DNA of 64,000 nucleotides from Ornithodoros turicata. Taxonomy: Eukaryota > Arthropoda > Arachnida > Ixodida > Argasidae. Shown in pieces: positions 21,175 to 31,839 of the stretch. The stretch lies in contig NC_088201.1 in assembly GCF_037126465.1 (NCBI RefSeq), positions 72,479,269 through 72,543,268 on the forward strand, written 5' to 3'. The notes beneath the pieces were generated by a model, which made no database searches, had not been told where the DNA came from, and was given only the letters and a program-made list of their open reading frames with translations. The first letter of the stretch is position 1. Each line of letters opens with the position of its first letter. The position numbers were made by a program, and so were the translations under genes.

Positions 21175-24100
21175 ATGGAAACAAGCATAGTAAGTTTTTT
21201 CGTATCACTTCAGCTCCTCACCGTTTTTGTAACGCTTTGAAATGCTGTAACAAGGGATGATTCCTGTTATGCTAGCACCATCTAATGCCATTTAGCACAT
21301 AAGTTGCAGTATACTTTTACACTGACGATTATTTTGAAGACTTATCTAACCCGTCCCATGTAGTGAACAGCGAACATTTCGAGGCGCATGCATGTTGCTC
21401 TTTAGCCACCGACAGGCACTCATTTAGTTGGCTTCACCTATGACTTCTGTGTGATGCGGGCAAGCCCACTTCAAGGCACGCCGAGCGCTGCTTAACTCTT
21501 CCTTCTTCGCTGTTCAGCGTGATTTTTGCTGATTTCTTCGCCATTTGTGGTACGAAACCAGGGTATTATTTTGGGTGGCGTGGCCATTCACCTCATTATT
21601 GAAACGGATTTGGAGGGAGGAAGCTGTCATGGTCCCATATTAATATAACTTATTATAGGTAGAAGGTAGGTTAGATTAATAGGGCCATGGCAGCACAGTC
21701 GCACTAATCTAACCTAACTTATCGCTAAACAAAGGGTGTCTTAGGCTAGTTTAGTGATAATTAAGTGAGGTTCCATGGCAGCTTGCCTTGCCCAAAGAAT
21801 ACCAGAACCAGTCCTATTACACTGTGTGGATTGAACGTTTCGTGAATTGAGCTTGAGCACGGCACTTTCCGCAGCAGCATGACTGCACTCGCATTTTTTC
21901 CTTCTTTTCTTCACAATTTTTTCAGTGGGTTCACGGACTCCTAGTTTGCTTTCCCACCACGACACAAATACATTTAACTGAGAAATTCCGCTAAATTTAC
22001 AAACGTACGGCTAAACAACAGTGAGCGTTTTTGAAGTGGGCTTGACCACAATACGCAGCTTTATATACCATGCCAATGTTGGGGACGGTGCCCAGAAGAA
22101 GAACAATCTCTGTTCGAAATATCGGCGGCTCCTCGTCCTGAGGCAACTGCCTTCATAGTATGGACACTTATCGCTGTGATTTGAGTGATTAGCACAGAAA
22201 CTGCAAAATATAACGTGGTCGGCAGACTGTGTTTGTGGAAGGGGCGTAGGCTATGGCCCAGTTATTCCTTTTAGCTATATATTTCGGGAGGGGCTCTACT
22301 GGAACTTTACATGGAGGAGGAGGAGGAGGATTTCTCCCTCTCCCAAATGTACCACTAAAGATACAATTTCGGGGGTGGGGTGTGGACCCCCCCTTTTGTT
22401 TTGCTTCTGCTACGTCACTGCTGTGGATATGTATAAGGACTGTTCAGAGCAAGTCACAGCAGTTGTTGCATGCTCTGTGTCACCAGCAGTGGGGTCTCCA
22501 GTGCACTCCCAAATCTTCAATATTGAAATAATTGAAGCATAGCAAGCTGCACCCAAGTTTGTTTATGAAATACTTTTTGACAGTGATTTTGAACAGAATA
22601 TTTGGTGAAGTTGGCTTTCCTTGGCTGCAAATATTTGCCCATAGCTATAAACTTATTTATATATTCCTTTTCGGGGAGTGCCGTTGGTCTCTGTACTGCT
22701 TCTAACAGCAAATTCCACTGGTCATTTTCGTGTATGGGTTCTGTATGCGTTTTATGCGTAGTATGGGTTCTGTGTAGGAACATACGAAGAGCCAGTGAAG
22801 CGCGGTGCACCTTGCTCCGAAGTGACCCGCGAACAAGTGCATCAAACCAATGCAACCTTTTCTGCGTACGACCAGTGCAATTCGCCATAATTTAAAGTTT
22901 GCTTCTCTCTCATTGCTATTTGTGTGACCAAGCGCTATGCAACAACCACCCTCTATGGATGCATGATGCCTCTTATGTATAGTGCCCATTGTTGCCGCCA
23001 TACTTTCGATTAAATTGCCTGGAGCTTTTGCATATAGCCCTTACAGTGACACAACTTTGACATTACAGGTTTCTTCCTCAGACGACACTTCAGAAGCTGC
23101 AACCTTCAAAAAGGCGTCACTGCAGCGACTGAAAGTTGGGACGCGACCACTCGGAACTAGACACATGAATGTCCCTGTGCTCAAAGATGTGAGTGTACAA
23201 AGTCTGGTTCCCTGAAACAGTCGTTCGATCCCTATACCTTTAATCACCAGGGTCAACCTTTGGCGCAAATTGTCGCACTGCCGGAGCAGCTCTTCCGAGC
23301 CAATTGTTGGATAACGCAAAGAGAAAGTTCTGCAAAGCCAATTTCCAAGGACAATCGGCATGATAGCGCTGTAAGTCTGGGGTATACTGTATTAGCATAA
23401 GGCATACCGTGAACGATTAGATACTAAGAGAGGCGTGTCTAACGAACGGACGAAGACATAGATTAATTAGCATAGCGGAAAATAAGACAGTTATTTGTGG
23501 TGCCTTCAGCTACGCTTTATTAAAGGAGCATGGAAGTGACATTTAACACGACTCGAAAGCCTGCTTCATCTGTGAAGCTGTCCACAAGGAATCACCATGC
23601 AAAATATTTTTGCTCTGCGGCGTATTGTCACTGTGCAATAAAATTTACGGACGAGAGACACGAGCCCCACGTGACGTAGAAACTGCTCGGGGCATATTTC
23701 TCTTCGTTTTTTCTTCTCGGCTCACACGCCGCTTATACATACTTGGGCTGTGCAGTTGGACGTCACTGGTCACATGCCGGAGCCCGTGACACGTCACGAG
23801 GTCTTCTGCTTTGCCGATGCGCTCCTTGGATGTGGGGTTTTTTGAAAGGTGTGCGGAACAGAGCCTTGCGCGCGCTATGTAGGTTACTTGCGCTCATCGT
23901 TCTTTCACAGGAGCTAATTTTATTCGTTGCAGAAGACGTCGCAGCGAAAAACAAATATTTTGGGGGTCACTTCCATGCTCCTTTAAGGGTTTATGATTTC
24001 AGTTTAATTTTACGCCTAATTAATAGACCTACCTACACTACAAATATGCCAGTTGCTTTCTGGAACCTATGACTCAAGAAGGATGCTTGGCAACATATTT

Positions 24101-27100
24101 GGAAAAAAAAAATCTGGGTATTTAATGTCTGACCATCAGTATCTCATTGCATTTCACACTCTATTGGTGTCCGAGTTTTCAATGCTGTTGACAGACTTAA
24201 CAAATCAAAATGGTCTTAACATGTTTGATTCAATTACAAATATGGCTGCAGAATGGAAGATTTTGTTTAGTTCCTTTCTAATTTTGTCATTTCATTTAAG
24301 GATTCCATCCCGTCAACCAGCAAGGTTCCTGTTGAAAAAGTAGACACGAGACCAACCGAGCCACAGTCTTATTCTACGGCTGTGCTTCCTGCTGAAGTGA
24401 CTGATATTGATGCCCCCGATCGTGGCAATGTTCAGCTTTGCTCGCAATACGCAAAAGATGTCCACAAGTATCTGTCTGAACTCGAGGTGTGTTGAACTGT
24501 GTGCGCAACTTCCAATGCTGGATACTGCGGACAGCTATTTGCAGAGAAGTGCCTCTACTCTTGCAACTCTGCCTTTGCATTGGGCATATAAAAATTAACT
24601 TTAGAAGAATCAGTCTAAACATGTAAAGTCTAAACGTTGGAAAAAAAAATGCCGTGATGTTGCATCAAAAGAGTTGAAGTGCTTCTCCGGTTTCATATTT
24701 CATGAAACCCTAGTTCTAGAACCTACTTTATTTCGTACTATTACTACTTTTATTTCGTCATATAAATAAGCCTAAATGTGAAATGTAAACGTCGTCGGTG
24801 GATGTTACGTACTTCAATGACTTTTTGCAAGAACCAGCAAAACTTAATAGTTTCAGATTCTGCAAAAGCAGACGACGTAGCTAAGAGCTCTTAAGTCTGC
24901 ACACACATTCCCGCTCTCTACTCCGCTGTGGAAGACTGTGAACTTCTCCGGTGAGGAAACTTAAAGCTACCCCTGCGAAGCAAGTTAAAATTCAAAGTGG
25001 GACTGCTCGGTTATGCCTGTTAGATAGACATTGAACTAGAAATTAACGTTAAGACACTTCTGCTTTGCAGAAACAGAACAGTAGGTGGTTCGTAACTTGA
25101 ACTTAGGATGCTGGAACAAACACCAAATATAATGTGGTGTTTGTTCCATCATTGTAAGTTCAAATTAATATATACTTAACTAATATATACTTAATATATT
25201 ACTTGAAGTCCTTTTTTCTAGTACTTTCCGACCAAGATTTAATACCCAATTGAGACTGTAAATGAAATTCGGGGAAATACGACGAAAGGGGTATTTTTGC
25301 TGAAAGTTCATTGTTGACAGGCTGGCTGCAGTTAGAAGTTAAGGACATGGACAAACACAAGTTATGACAGTGCAACAGGTAGCAATATGACTTTGGCGTG
25401 TCTCTCCGGTTCTCCCAATACATGATTCTAGTGCATTTTTACATTGTTTTTCTCCGCTGGCAGTTTGTAACAAATTTCACGATCTGCGACTGGCTTTAAA
25501 GTATTTCATGATTCAGTAAATGTAAGAGCCTGAAAGGTATACAGTCTTTTGATTTATGCATTCTACAATGTTTAAAAAAAACACATTGATTATATTTCCG
25601 CATATAAGAAAACTTCAATCGAATGATGGCTGTTAAAGAAAAGACACCAGCAGTGGGATTCGTGGGCATGGTGAGGCTTGTGTTGTCTCTCCCTCTTTGT
25701 TCAGTTGCCTCATTCACTACAAGTAGCAAAACCACATAAATGAAGGTTTGCATTGTGCTTTCCATGAATTTGCATGCAAAACTGAATTGGCGATGTACTT
25801 TCGAAGGGAAAAAGGTCTGCAATCCCAAGTGGTTTATAAAACAAATTCCCCTTTAAACCACTTATGCACAAAGTGGTTCAAAGTGGTTTCAAGTGAAAAC
25901 TGTTTCATAAACCACTTTGGATTACAGACCTTTTTCACCTGGGTTGGTGAGTACTTGGCCTAGTACCTTGGTGCAATTTTGAGGCACTTTGTACATCATT
26001 AATGTCATCGACTCTCCCAAATTTCCATTGTTATTGACATTCAAGAACTCCCCCTTACAGCTCAAGTACCCAATCAGGCCCAACTTCCTTCTGGGCAAGC
26101 TGAAAATCACGGCATCCATGCGTTCAGTCCTGGTACACTGGTTGGTCCAAGTGCAAGAACATTTCCAACTGCTTCAGGAGACACTCTACCTTGCCATTGC
26201 TGTTTTAGACAGATACTTACAGGTGGTAAGCGTTTCCTCTCTAGCAATCACGCTGGTTCATTTGCGTCGTGGAATAAGAATGAAGCCTTGTGTGTTGGAG
26301 GTAAACCCAGTAAAAATTGTTTTAACCCCACGTTCCTATCGTCGTCACTTGGGGTCAAACCTGAAACATCCCAAAACTTAGAGAAAGAAAGAAAAATGCT
26401 GTTTCTGTAGTCACTGCTGTCTCTTACTTCCCCTTTTGTGTTGCGGTTTTGCTGATCCAAAGTTACTGAAAAACTTTAATGATGTTTGGATTGGCAAGGC
26501 GAACAATATAGTTCGGCTACAGTTCAGTGTTAGAACTCTGAAAGCGGTTATGGGATTCGCCGTTCTGATATTTGCGAGCCTTTAGCGATAAAGCCTTTAG
26601 CGAGAGGAACTAAACAGATGGGCGCACACACACTCCTGGTCATGTCTGAGGGTTACATTATTCCGTTCCAGGCTAAAGATGTTTCTCCTTGTAATCTGCA
26701 ACTGATAGGAGCGACGGCTATGTTCATTGCCGCCAAATATGAAGAAACGAATGCTCCGGATATTGTGGACTATGTCTACATTTCGAAAGATTCCTTTACA
26801 AAGAGGGACATGTTCACGATAGAGATTGCCATGCTTAAGGCTCTGGACTTCAGCTTGGGTCTGCCACTGCCTCTGCATTTTCTTCGTCGTGTTTCTAAAG
26901 CAGGCAAGGTACGGTTTTATTCCTACTTCATTGGTACTGGTACTATGGTGGTTATTACGGTTATGGAAGAAGCATGTGTAAAATGGAAGTACATTGTAGC
27001 TGTAGAATTGAAGCGGACATTGCCAGCTTTCCAGTTTATGGGCCGAAGGATGTCTCCTCAGCCCAGTGTTTGTTCCCGGCGAGGATGCCTTATGTTTTTC

Positions 27101-27922
27101 TCTTTTTTGTGCGTGTGTGCGAGGTCCAATTATTTCTTGGGGATGCTCAGTTTAACTGCGTGCTGAAGATCCGTATTCCAGTGACTAACTTGAAGTATAC
27201 TACTTTACATTAAAACAAGTACGAAAAGCAATGTCAGGTTGTCGATGAAAGCGATTCAAAATGAAAAAATAATAATAATAGTAATAAGGCTGTTGGGAGA
27301 ATCTGTTTAATATACAGAGGATACCCACCGTACATTGCCAGGGTCTCTGTAAATCACGTGATAACGAGTAGTTCTGGCTATAGTACCCTATCCAATACCG
27401 AAGCGGCGACTGCCAGAACTGCTGCCCCGGTGCTGGGAGCTTTCCGCTCTCTAGTATAGTAAGCGGTCGTGGTCCGAAGTTTTTACATGGGTCTTTCCCA
27501 ACTGTCAGCACAGTTCCCCTTGAAGTCGGCCCACGATGCCTACTTGGCCCCCTGTCCCCCCCCCCCACTCCTTCCTGCTGTCCTCTCCCCATCGGTCCAT
27601 GTCTGCACACCACTCATAACCAGTTACTTCGTGGCGCTCACTCGGAATTTAACGAGAATGTCCTGTTCTATTCCAGGTGTCTGCCATTGTCCACTCCATG
27701 GCCAAGTACCTCCTAGAGCTGTCAGCCACGGACTACAGCATGGCTCACATCCGCCCTTCCCTACTGGCTGCAACAAGCCTATGGCTATCACTGCAAATGG
27801 TCGATGGCAGCGAATGGACGGCAGATTTGGCCTACTATGGCGGCTACACGACGGAAGAGATGGGGCCGTTCGCAAGGAAAATATGCCAACTCGTTATGTC
27901 CGCCTCATCCAGTAGCAAGAAC
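21175..27922 (+). CDS. G2/mitotic-specific cyclin B, copy 1 (array unit 1)
   Basis: B-type cyclin, the activating partner of CDK1 for mitotic entry. All exons are in phase 0 with GT-AG ends: 21175-21189 (METSI, tentative), 23069-23188, 24301-24486, 26061-26222, 26672-26908 and 27677-27922, 322 codons. Exon 3 ends VQLCSQYAKDVHKYLSELE, the lead-in helix of cyclin B. Exon 4 has the cyclin-box start MRSVLVHWLVQVQ and LDRYLQ; exon 5 has LQLIGATAMFIAAKYEE and PLPLHFLRRVSKAGK; exon 6 is the second cyclin fold (LLELSATDYSMAHIRPS, ICQLVMSASSSSKN). The box residues Arg, Asp, Lys and Glu that contact the CDK are present. The usual Asp of VDWLVQV is His. No canonical destruction box is visible; RPLGTRHMN in exon 2 is a possible degenerate one. 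The usual tail after SSKN is missing: a short in-phase candidate exon 27987-28022 (LVPNYAKLQEL, stop) is weak. More N-terminal exons may exist in the long first intron. Confidence 0.88.
21190..23068. other. First cyclin intron, array unit 1
   Basis: Holds a GGA tandem run (about 22313-22330) near a degenerate GGGGCGTAG ... CTACGTCACTG pair that resembles the CAGTGGCGTAG element family, and a short inverted phrase GGTTAGATTA / TAATCTAACC at about 21670-21713. Extra N-terminal cyclin exons were looked for and not found. Confidence 0.4.
23524..23982. mobile_element. TTAA-flanked inverted-repeat element in array unit 1
   Basis: AGGAGCATGGAAGTGAC at the left pairs with GTCACTTCCATGCTCCT at the right, and TTAA borders both ends (23520-23523, 23983-23986). 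TTAA duplication is the hallmark of piggyBac-type transposition. No transposase. Copies at 34189-34647 and 44865-45323. It lies in the second cyclin intron. Confidence 0.75.
25097..25163. repeat. 29-bp-arm hairpin in cyclin intron 3
   Basis: TTGAACTTAGGATGCTGGAA and what follows pairs with its complement across a loop of about 9 bases; only about three mismatches. Copies at 35762-35828 and 46440-46506. No target duplication seen. Confidence 0.7.
25806..25938. mobile_element. Small foldback element in cyclin intron 3
   Basis: Ends GTGAAAAAGGTCTGCAATCC (unit 2 form) and GGATTACAGACCTTTTTCAC, with AGTGGTTTAT/ATAAACCACT inside and further AAGTGGTT copies centrally. Copies at 36472-36604 and 47149-47281; unit 1 has GG for GT at the left tip. 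No target duplication recognised. Confidence 0.65.
27484..27625 (-). repeat. Interspersed repeat also present at 53100-53260
   Basis: The complement of this stretch (ATGGACCGATGGGGAGAGGA, ACAGCAGGAAGGAGTGG, GGGCCGACTT, GGGGAACTGTG) matches plus-strand sequence at about 53110-53220. It lies just upstream of the last cyclin exon in each unit (also about 38150-38301 and 48829-48967) and its C-tract and flank vary between units. Confidence 0.65.
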
Positions 27923-28021
27923 GTGAGTGCTGCGTCAGTCTCTGTTGCACACCAATGCTTTTGTCGAAGTGTCTTTCCTGCCTAAGCTAGTGCCCAACTA
28001 TGCCAAACTCCAGGAACTCTA

Positions 28022-28130
28022 GACAAAAAAGTAGAGAACTCCGACTTAACATAACAAAATAACTTTCTTCTCTAGTTCTCTACTGTTTTGTCTAGGTATG
28101 TCGTCTCCCGGCTTTTGGAGTATTTTTGCT
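28022..28130. mobile_element. Penelope-like terminal remnant after cyclin exon 6
   Basis: AGTAGAGAACTCCGACTTAA is followed by a short inverted stretch (AGTTCTCTACT) and GTCTCCCGGCTTTTGGAG, matching the ends that flank the Penelope-like fragment at 3432-3970, without its coding part. Copies at about 38698-38806 and 49364-49472. It begins right at the stop codon of the candidate cyclin terminal exon. Confidence 0.6.
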
Positions 28131-28212
28131 CCAGGAACGCGTTGAGGCAACACCACCTAGATAGAGAGAAAGCTCGTTTATGCGTCGTCGTGACCGAACA
28201 ACTAAGAGTCAG

Positions 28213-28313
28213 CCAATCAGGATAGTGTCTTAACGGCGGTAGCCAATCACGAACGTGCTTTCAGCGGTCTTAGCCGTGGAGGCTAACCACCGTCATCTGT
28301 GCGTAGTGATTGG
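28213..28313. promoter_or_regulatory. Cluster of three CCAAT motifs, once per unit
   Basis: CCAAT at 28213 and 28243, 30 bp apart, and the inverted form ATTGG at 28309. Copies at 38889-38989 and 49555-49655. NF-Y sites about 30 bp apart are typical of cell-cycle promoters. Here they lie after the last cyclin exon, so they could be an alternative upstream promoter for the next unit or a chance cluster. Confidence 0.3.
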
Positions 28314-28337
28314 ATGTCCCCGCGTGCTAAGTGGGCA

Positions 28338-28343
28338 AATAAA
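28338..28343 (+). terminator. Candidate polyadenylation signal, cyclin copy 1
   Basis: AATAAA 416 bp after the last cyclin exon, the first such hexamer downstream. Equivalent sites: 39014-39019 (copy 2) and 49680-49685 (copy 3). Confidence 0.4.
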
Positions 28344-29930
28344 GCGCAAAACGGTCCCGTATCTTTCTCAAGACTGATTTTCTGGAAAGCGTGCTGCACT
28401 CTTTTGTCTATAGATCCAGGACGGCGGATTGCAGTGGCAGACGAATCCAAGTAGCAAAGGAGGGGGAGGAGGCAATAAGCAGGACTTCTGTATCCAGGTG
28501 GCGTTGGTTGAGGACAGTTGATGCTTTTGCGAGGCTCGCGTTTCTTTCCGCTTTCCCCATGGAGGCGTTCCCTGTTACCTTGTACATGCTTAGTCATGCT
28601 TAGAGCGCCTTGATTTCTGCGATTCTCCAAGATTTTGTGAAGTTTGTCGTCTCTCAGAACCTGCTGTTTCCCTCAGAATTGTCAGTGTTTCTTCGTGTAT
28701 TTTTTTTCGGAATATTCAGTGTATTATGGAATTTAGTAAGGATTTCAATCGATCTGGGACATCTTCGTGGGTTAAACTAGATCAATCACGAGTGCCATGT
28801 ACCAATGGGAATCCATGTAGCCTCAGATTATTAGTATCGTGATGTCTCTTCCATTCCATTTCCTCTTGTTTTTGGCAGTGTTCTGTCTGTCATCTGGACA
28901 GGGGCATGTCCTCCTCTCATCGCATCTTTGCGGACGATTTTGTGCGCTGTTGAAATACGCGCGGCAGACAAAGCCAATTTTCACATTTTTTTGCACTCAC
29001 TGTAGCATTAGAGATTTCGACTTCCGGTGTATTTGACTAAGTTTGCCACGTGCTCCCTGATTCTGTAAAAAAAACAAAAAAAACGGTATGTTCACTAGGC
29101 AAATTTCAGAGTTTAATTCATTGCAATTGAAATTCGACAAAAGTATTTTTTCAAGATGGCAAACTTAATTGCCGCACGGGAGCCGTTGACCGCATATTTT
29201 TCCGTTCTATCGTTTCCTTATAAACCCCAAATGACATGATTCGTGAAGCACCCTGTACGTATACCTTCGCTTGAGCATCTGGTGTACGCTCGGGACTCGA
29301 TGATGCGTGCATCGAGAATTATTGGATTGGCATTGTTGAGGCAGGCCAGTATTGCAGATTTTTTTCCCCAATAAACAGTGCACACTGCTTTCGTGACTCG
29401 CGCGTGCAGTCCACTGCATTTTACGTCCACTTTTCAAGGTACGTTAAGCTACAACGAATTTCGGCTATAGCAAACGCATTCTCCGTGACCGCAAGGTTCG
29501 TTGTAAACGGGCTCGACTGTATAACGATAACTCTGATAGTTACGATCGGATCGGATTTCATGTTCCTGTTAATATCGTTACAAACGGGCTCTACTGTATA
29601 ACGATAACCCTGATAATAATGATCGGATTTCGCGTTCCTGTCAATATCGTTATAAACAGGCTCAACTGTAATCACTGTGTTCCACGTCGAGAAGAGTACA
29701 TTGAGCCTCACTGTGCATACCTTTGACTACTTTCAGATAATATGCAACAAGTACAAGAGAGCGAGGTTTGGGAGTGTCAGCATTCGACCAGAGCTCGGCA
29801 CTGACCGACTAAAAGAGCTTGTAGCTAGACTCGAACTGATGCCCTGAGGTTCCGACAAGTACTTTTAGCACAGTTCTGGAAAGCCAAGATATGGCTTTTT
29901 TTTACGCAAGTTTTATATTTACTAGATTTT

Positions 29931-30924
29931 ATGTATACGCCAACCCAGGCCCATTTCTGTCCGAGCATGGGTTCTTCGTCGTTTCTAAGATGGGTTTCCG
30001 TCATGGTGTACATACTTATATCTTCCTCTTCGGCATTCAATTCTAGTTCGACCATTTGACTTTGCTACCTCCTGGTATGTTCAATGTGGCAATATTAAAG
30101 TGATCCATGGTAGGCCGGGTTCTCTTTCTTCTGTTCTTTCTCGTTAGTACCATCAGTGGGGGTGGGTCTGCTGGGTATTCCAGCTGCTCGGACTCCACCT
30201 CCGCGGTCGTGTCCCTGGGTGCGATGGGTACCCCCGTGGGTATTCCTGTGGGCGTTCCCGCGAGTACTCCCACGGGTACTCCCAATGGTACTCCCGTGGG
30301 TAATCCCGTGAGTACTCTCTCGGGTGTTCCTGTGTGTGCATTCTCCCGGCGTGGTGGTGCGGGTAGTTCTCGTGACGCCTGTTGCGTACATAATATCTTC
30401 GTGTTGTGTGCTTTTCTCCCTCTAAAAAATCGCTTATCTTCTGTGCGAGATGTTGAGCGACCATTGCGCATCCCTCTGGCGAGAAATGGATATCTACCAT
30501 TCCTGATGATTCCAGACCACTGATAATGTAGTAGCTGTTGAGGAGTACCATCCTAGGAGTTTCGTGGCATGCCGTTTGCATATTTTTATTTACTTGTTTT
30601 ATATTTTTCTGGACTTCCTGGCCTCGTTCCTTCGTGAACGGGATAGAGCATATGCACACTGTGTTTTTGGGGTGTTCTTCGAGCCATTGGGCCACATTAA
30701 CTGTCAAAAGCGACGTTATTTGCTCGGGATCCATGCGTTTTATGTCGTTCAGCCCCGCCATGATGATCGTTAGGGCTTCTTGATGCATGGCCTTAACAGT
30801 GACGGCCGTAAGTGCATACTGCCATTAACTTCTTGCCAGACGGCTAGCAATACGGCCTTTGCAACAAAACTGAGATAGAAGAGCAACGGCTTTCCCGCAA
30901 GACAGTTTACGGCATTCCATCGAA
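29931..30924 (-). mobile_element. LINE fragment in array unit 2
   Basis: Same structure as the unit 1 fragment; SGNH frame 30153-30788, one Gln-to-Arg change in its tail. Confidence 0.85.
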
Positions 30925-31706
30925 ACTGCCCAAGCCTCGTCACCAAGCGCCATAATCAGGATTTCGCACATTTAATTCAGTTCGAAATAAAATGTTTTTT
31001 ACGCGGCATAATGTTCTGTCACCTTTTTTTTCGCGTTTTTTTTTTTTCGTTTTTTTCGCGTTTGCACTTTTGCTTCGCTTTTGATCTAGTCTGTTCAGGG
31101 GTTCAGTTCGTAGTGACACCCTCGAACCACTGCACGCGGGATCGCACCGTGTCGTCTGCATCCAAAAAGCCGGACGCCACTCAAAAAAATGTCCAAATCA
31201 CTTCAAAGCAAATGTAGTTTGCTGTTGTATTTTCAAAATTTTCAAAATACCAACCACACGTTGTTTTCGTGTGCTCTCAGTGTGAAGAACATGTAACTTC
31301 ACTACATTACATTCAACGTTCTCAGATGTGTTTATCGATGTGGACATCATCGGCAAAATGCCTTCACGGATACCGTCTCGCAGCTTCCCAGAGCTGAAGG
31401 CCGTATCCATTTCTTAATGCCGTAACCCTAAAGGTCGTATATGTGCCCATCTGACAGAGGTATAATTTCCAGAAACCCGCAGTACAGACGCAACATGATT
31501 CCGAAACTGAGCACTTTGCGCGGGTGCGCGACGAAGTTGCGCGTTGACACGAACTGCCCTGCACTAAATAGACATCTGTGCCTTCAACCGGGTACTAAGG
31601 TCATTTTAGGACAATTTTATAATTACGCAATTTTGTGTAGCAGTTTTGAGCATCCTTAACCAAATATAGATACGTTACACGAGATGAATCCATGAATCCT
31701 TTTCGG

Positions 31707-31747
31707 CCAATCGGAATCTGATGTCAGCGCGAGGCGGCAATTTTAAA
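31707..31747 (+). promoter_or_regulatory. Cyclin promoter unit 2: CCAAT with CDE/CHR-like pair
   Basis: Identical to unit 1: CCAAT 31707-31711, GGCGG 31733-31737, TTTAAA 31742-31747. Confidence 0.55.
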
Positions 31748-31839
31748 AGGAGACCAGAAGAATCCGTTTGCACAGGAGGTAGAAGTCAGTGCCAGAAATA
31801 CGGGGTGCTTGTCTACTCTTGCCAGTTTTGTGATCCAAG

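Noticed and set aside
26618..27166. A 182-codon frame around cyclin exon 5 as a stand-alone gene
   Set aside because: Only 26672-26908 matches cyclin; the rest is intron, bounded by TTCCAG and AAG-GTACGG splice sites.
28391..28603. Exon candidate after TTTGTCTATAG at the B-A border as cyclin tail
   Set aside because: Its phase-0 translation (IQDGGLQWQTNPSSKGGG) has no resemblance to a cyclin C-terminus and lies beyond the AATAAA.
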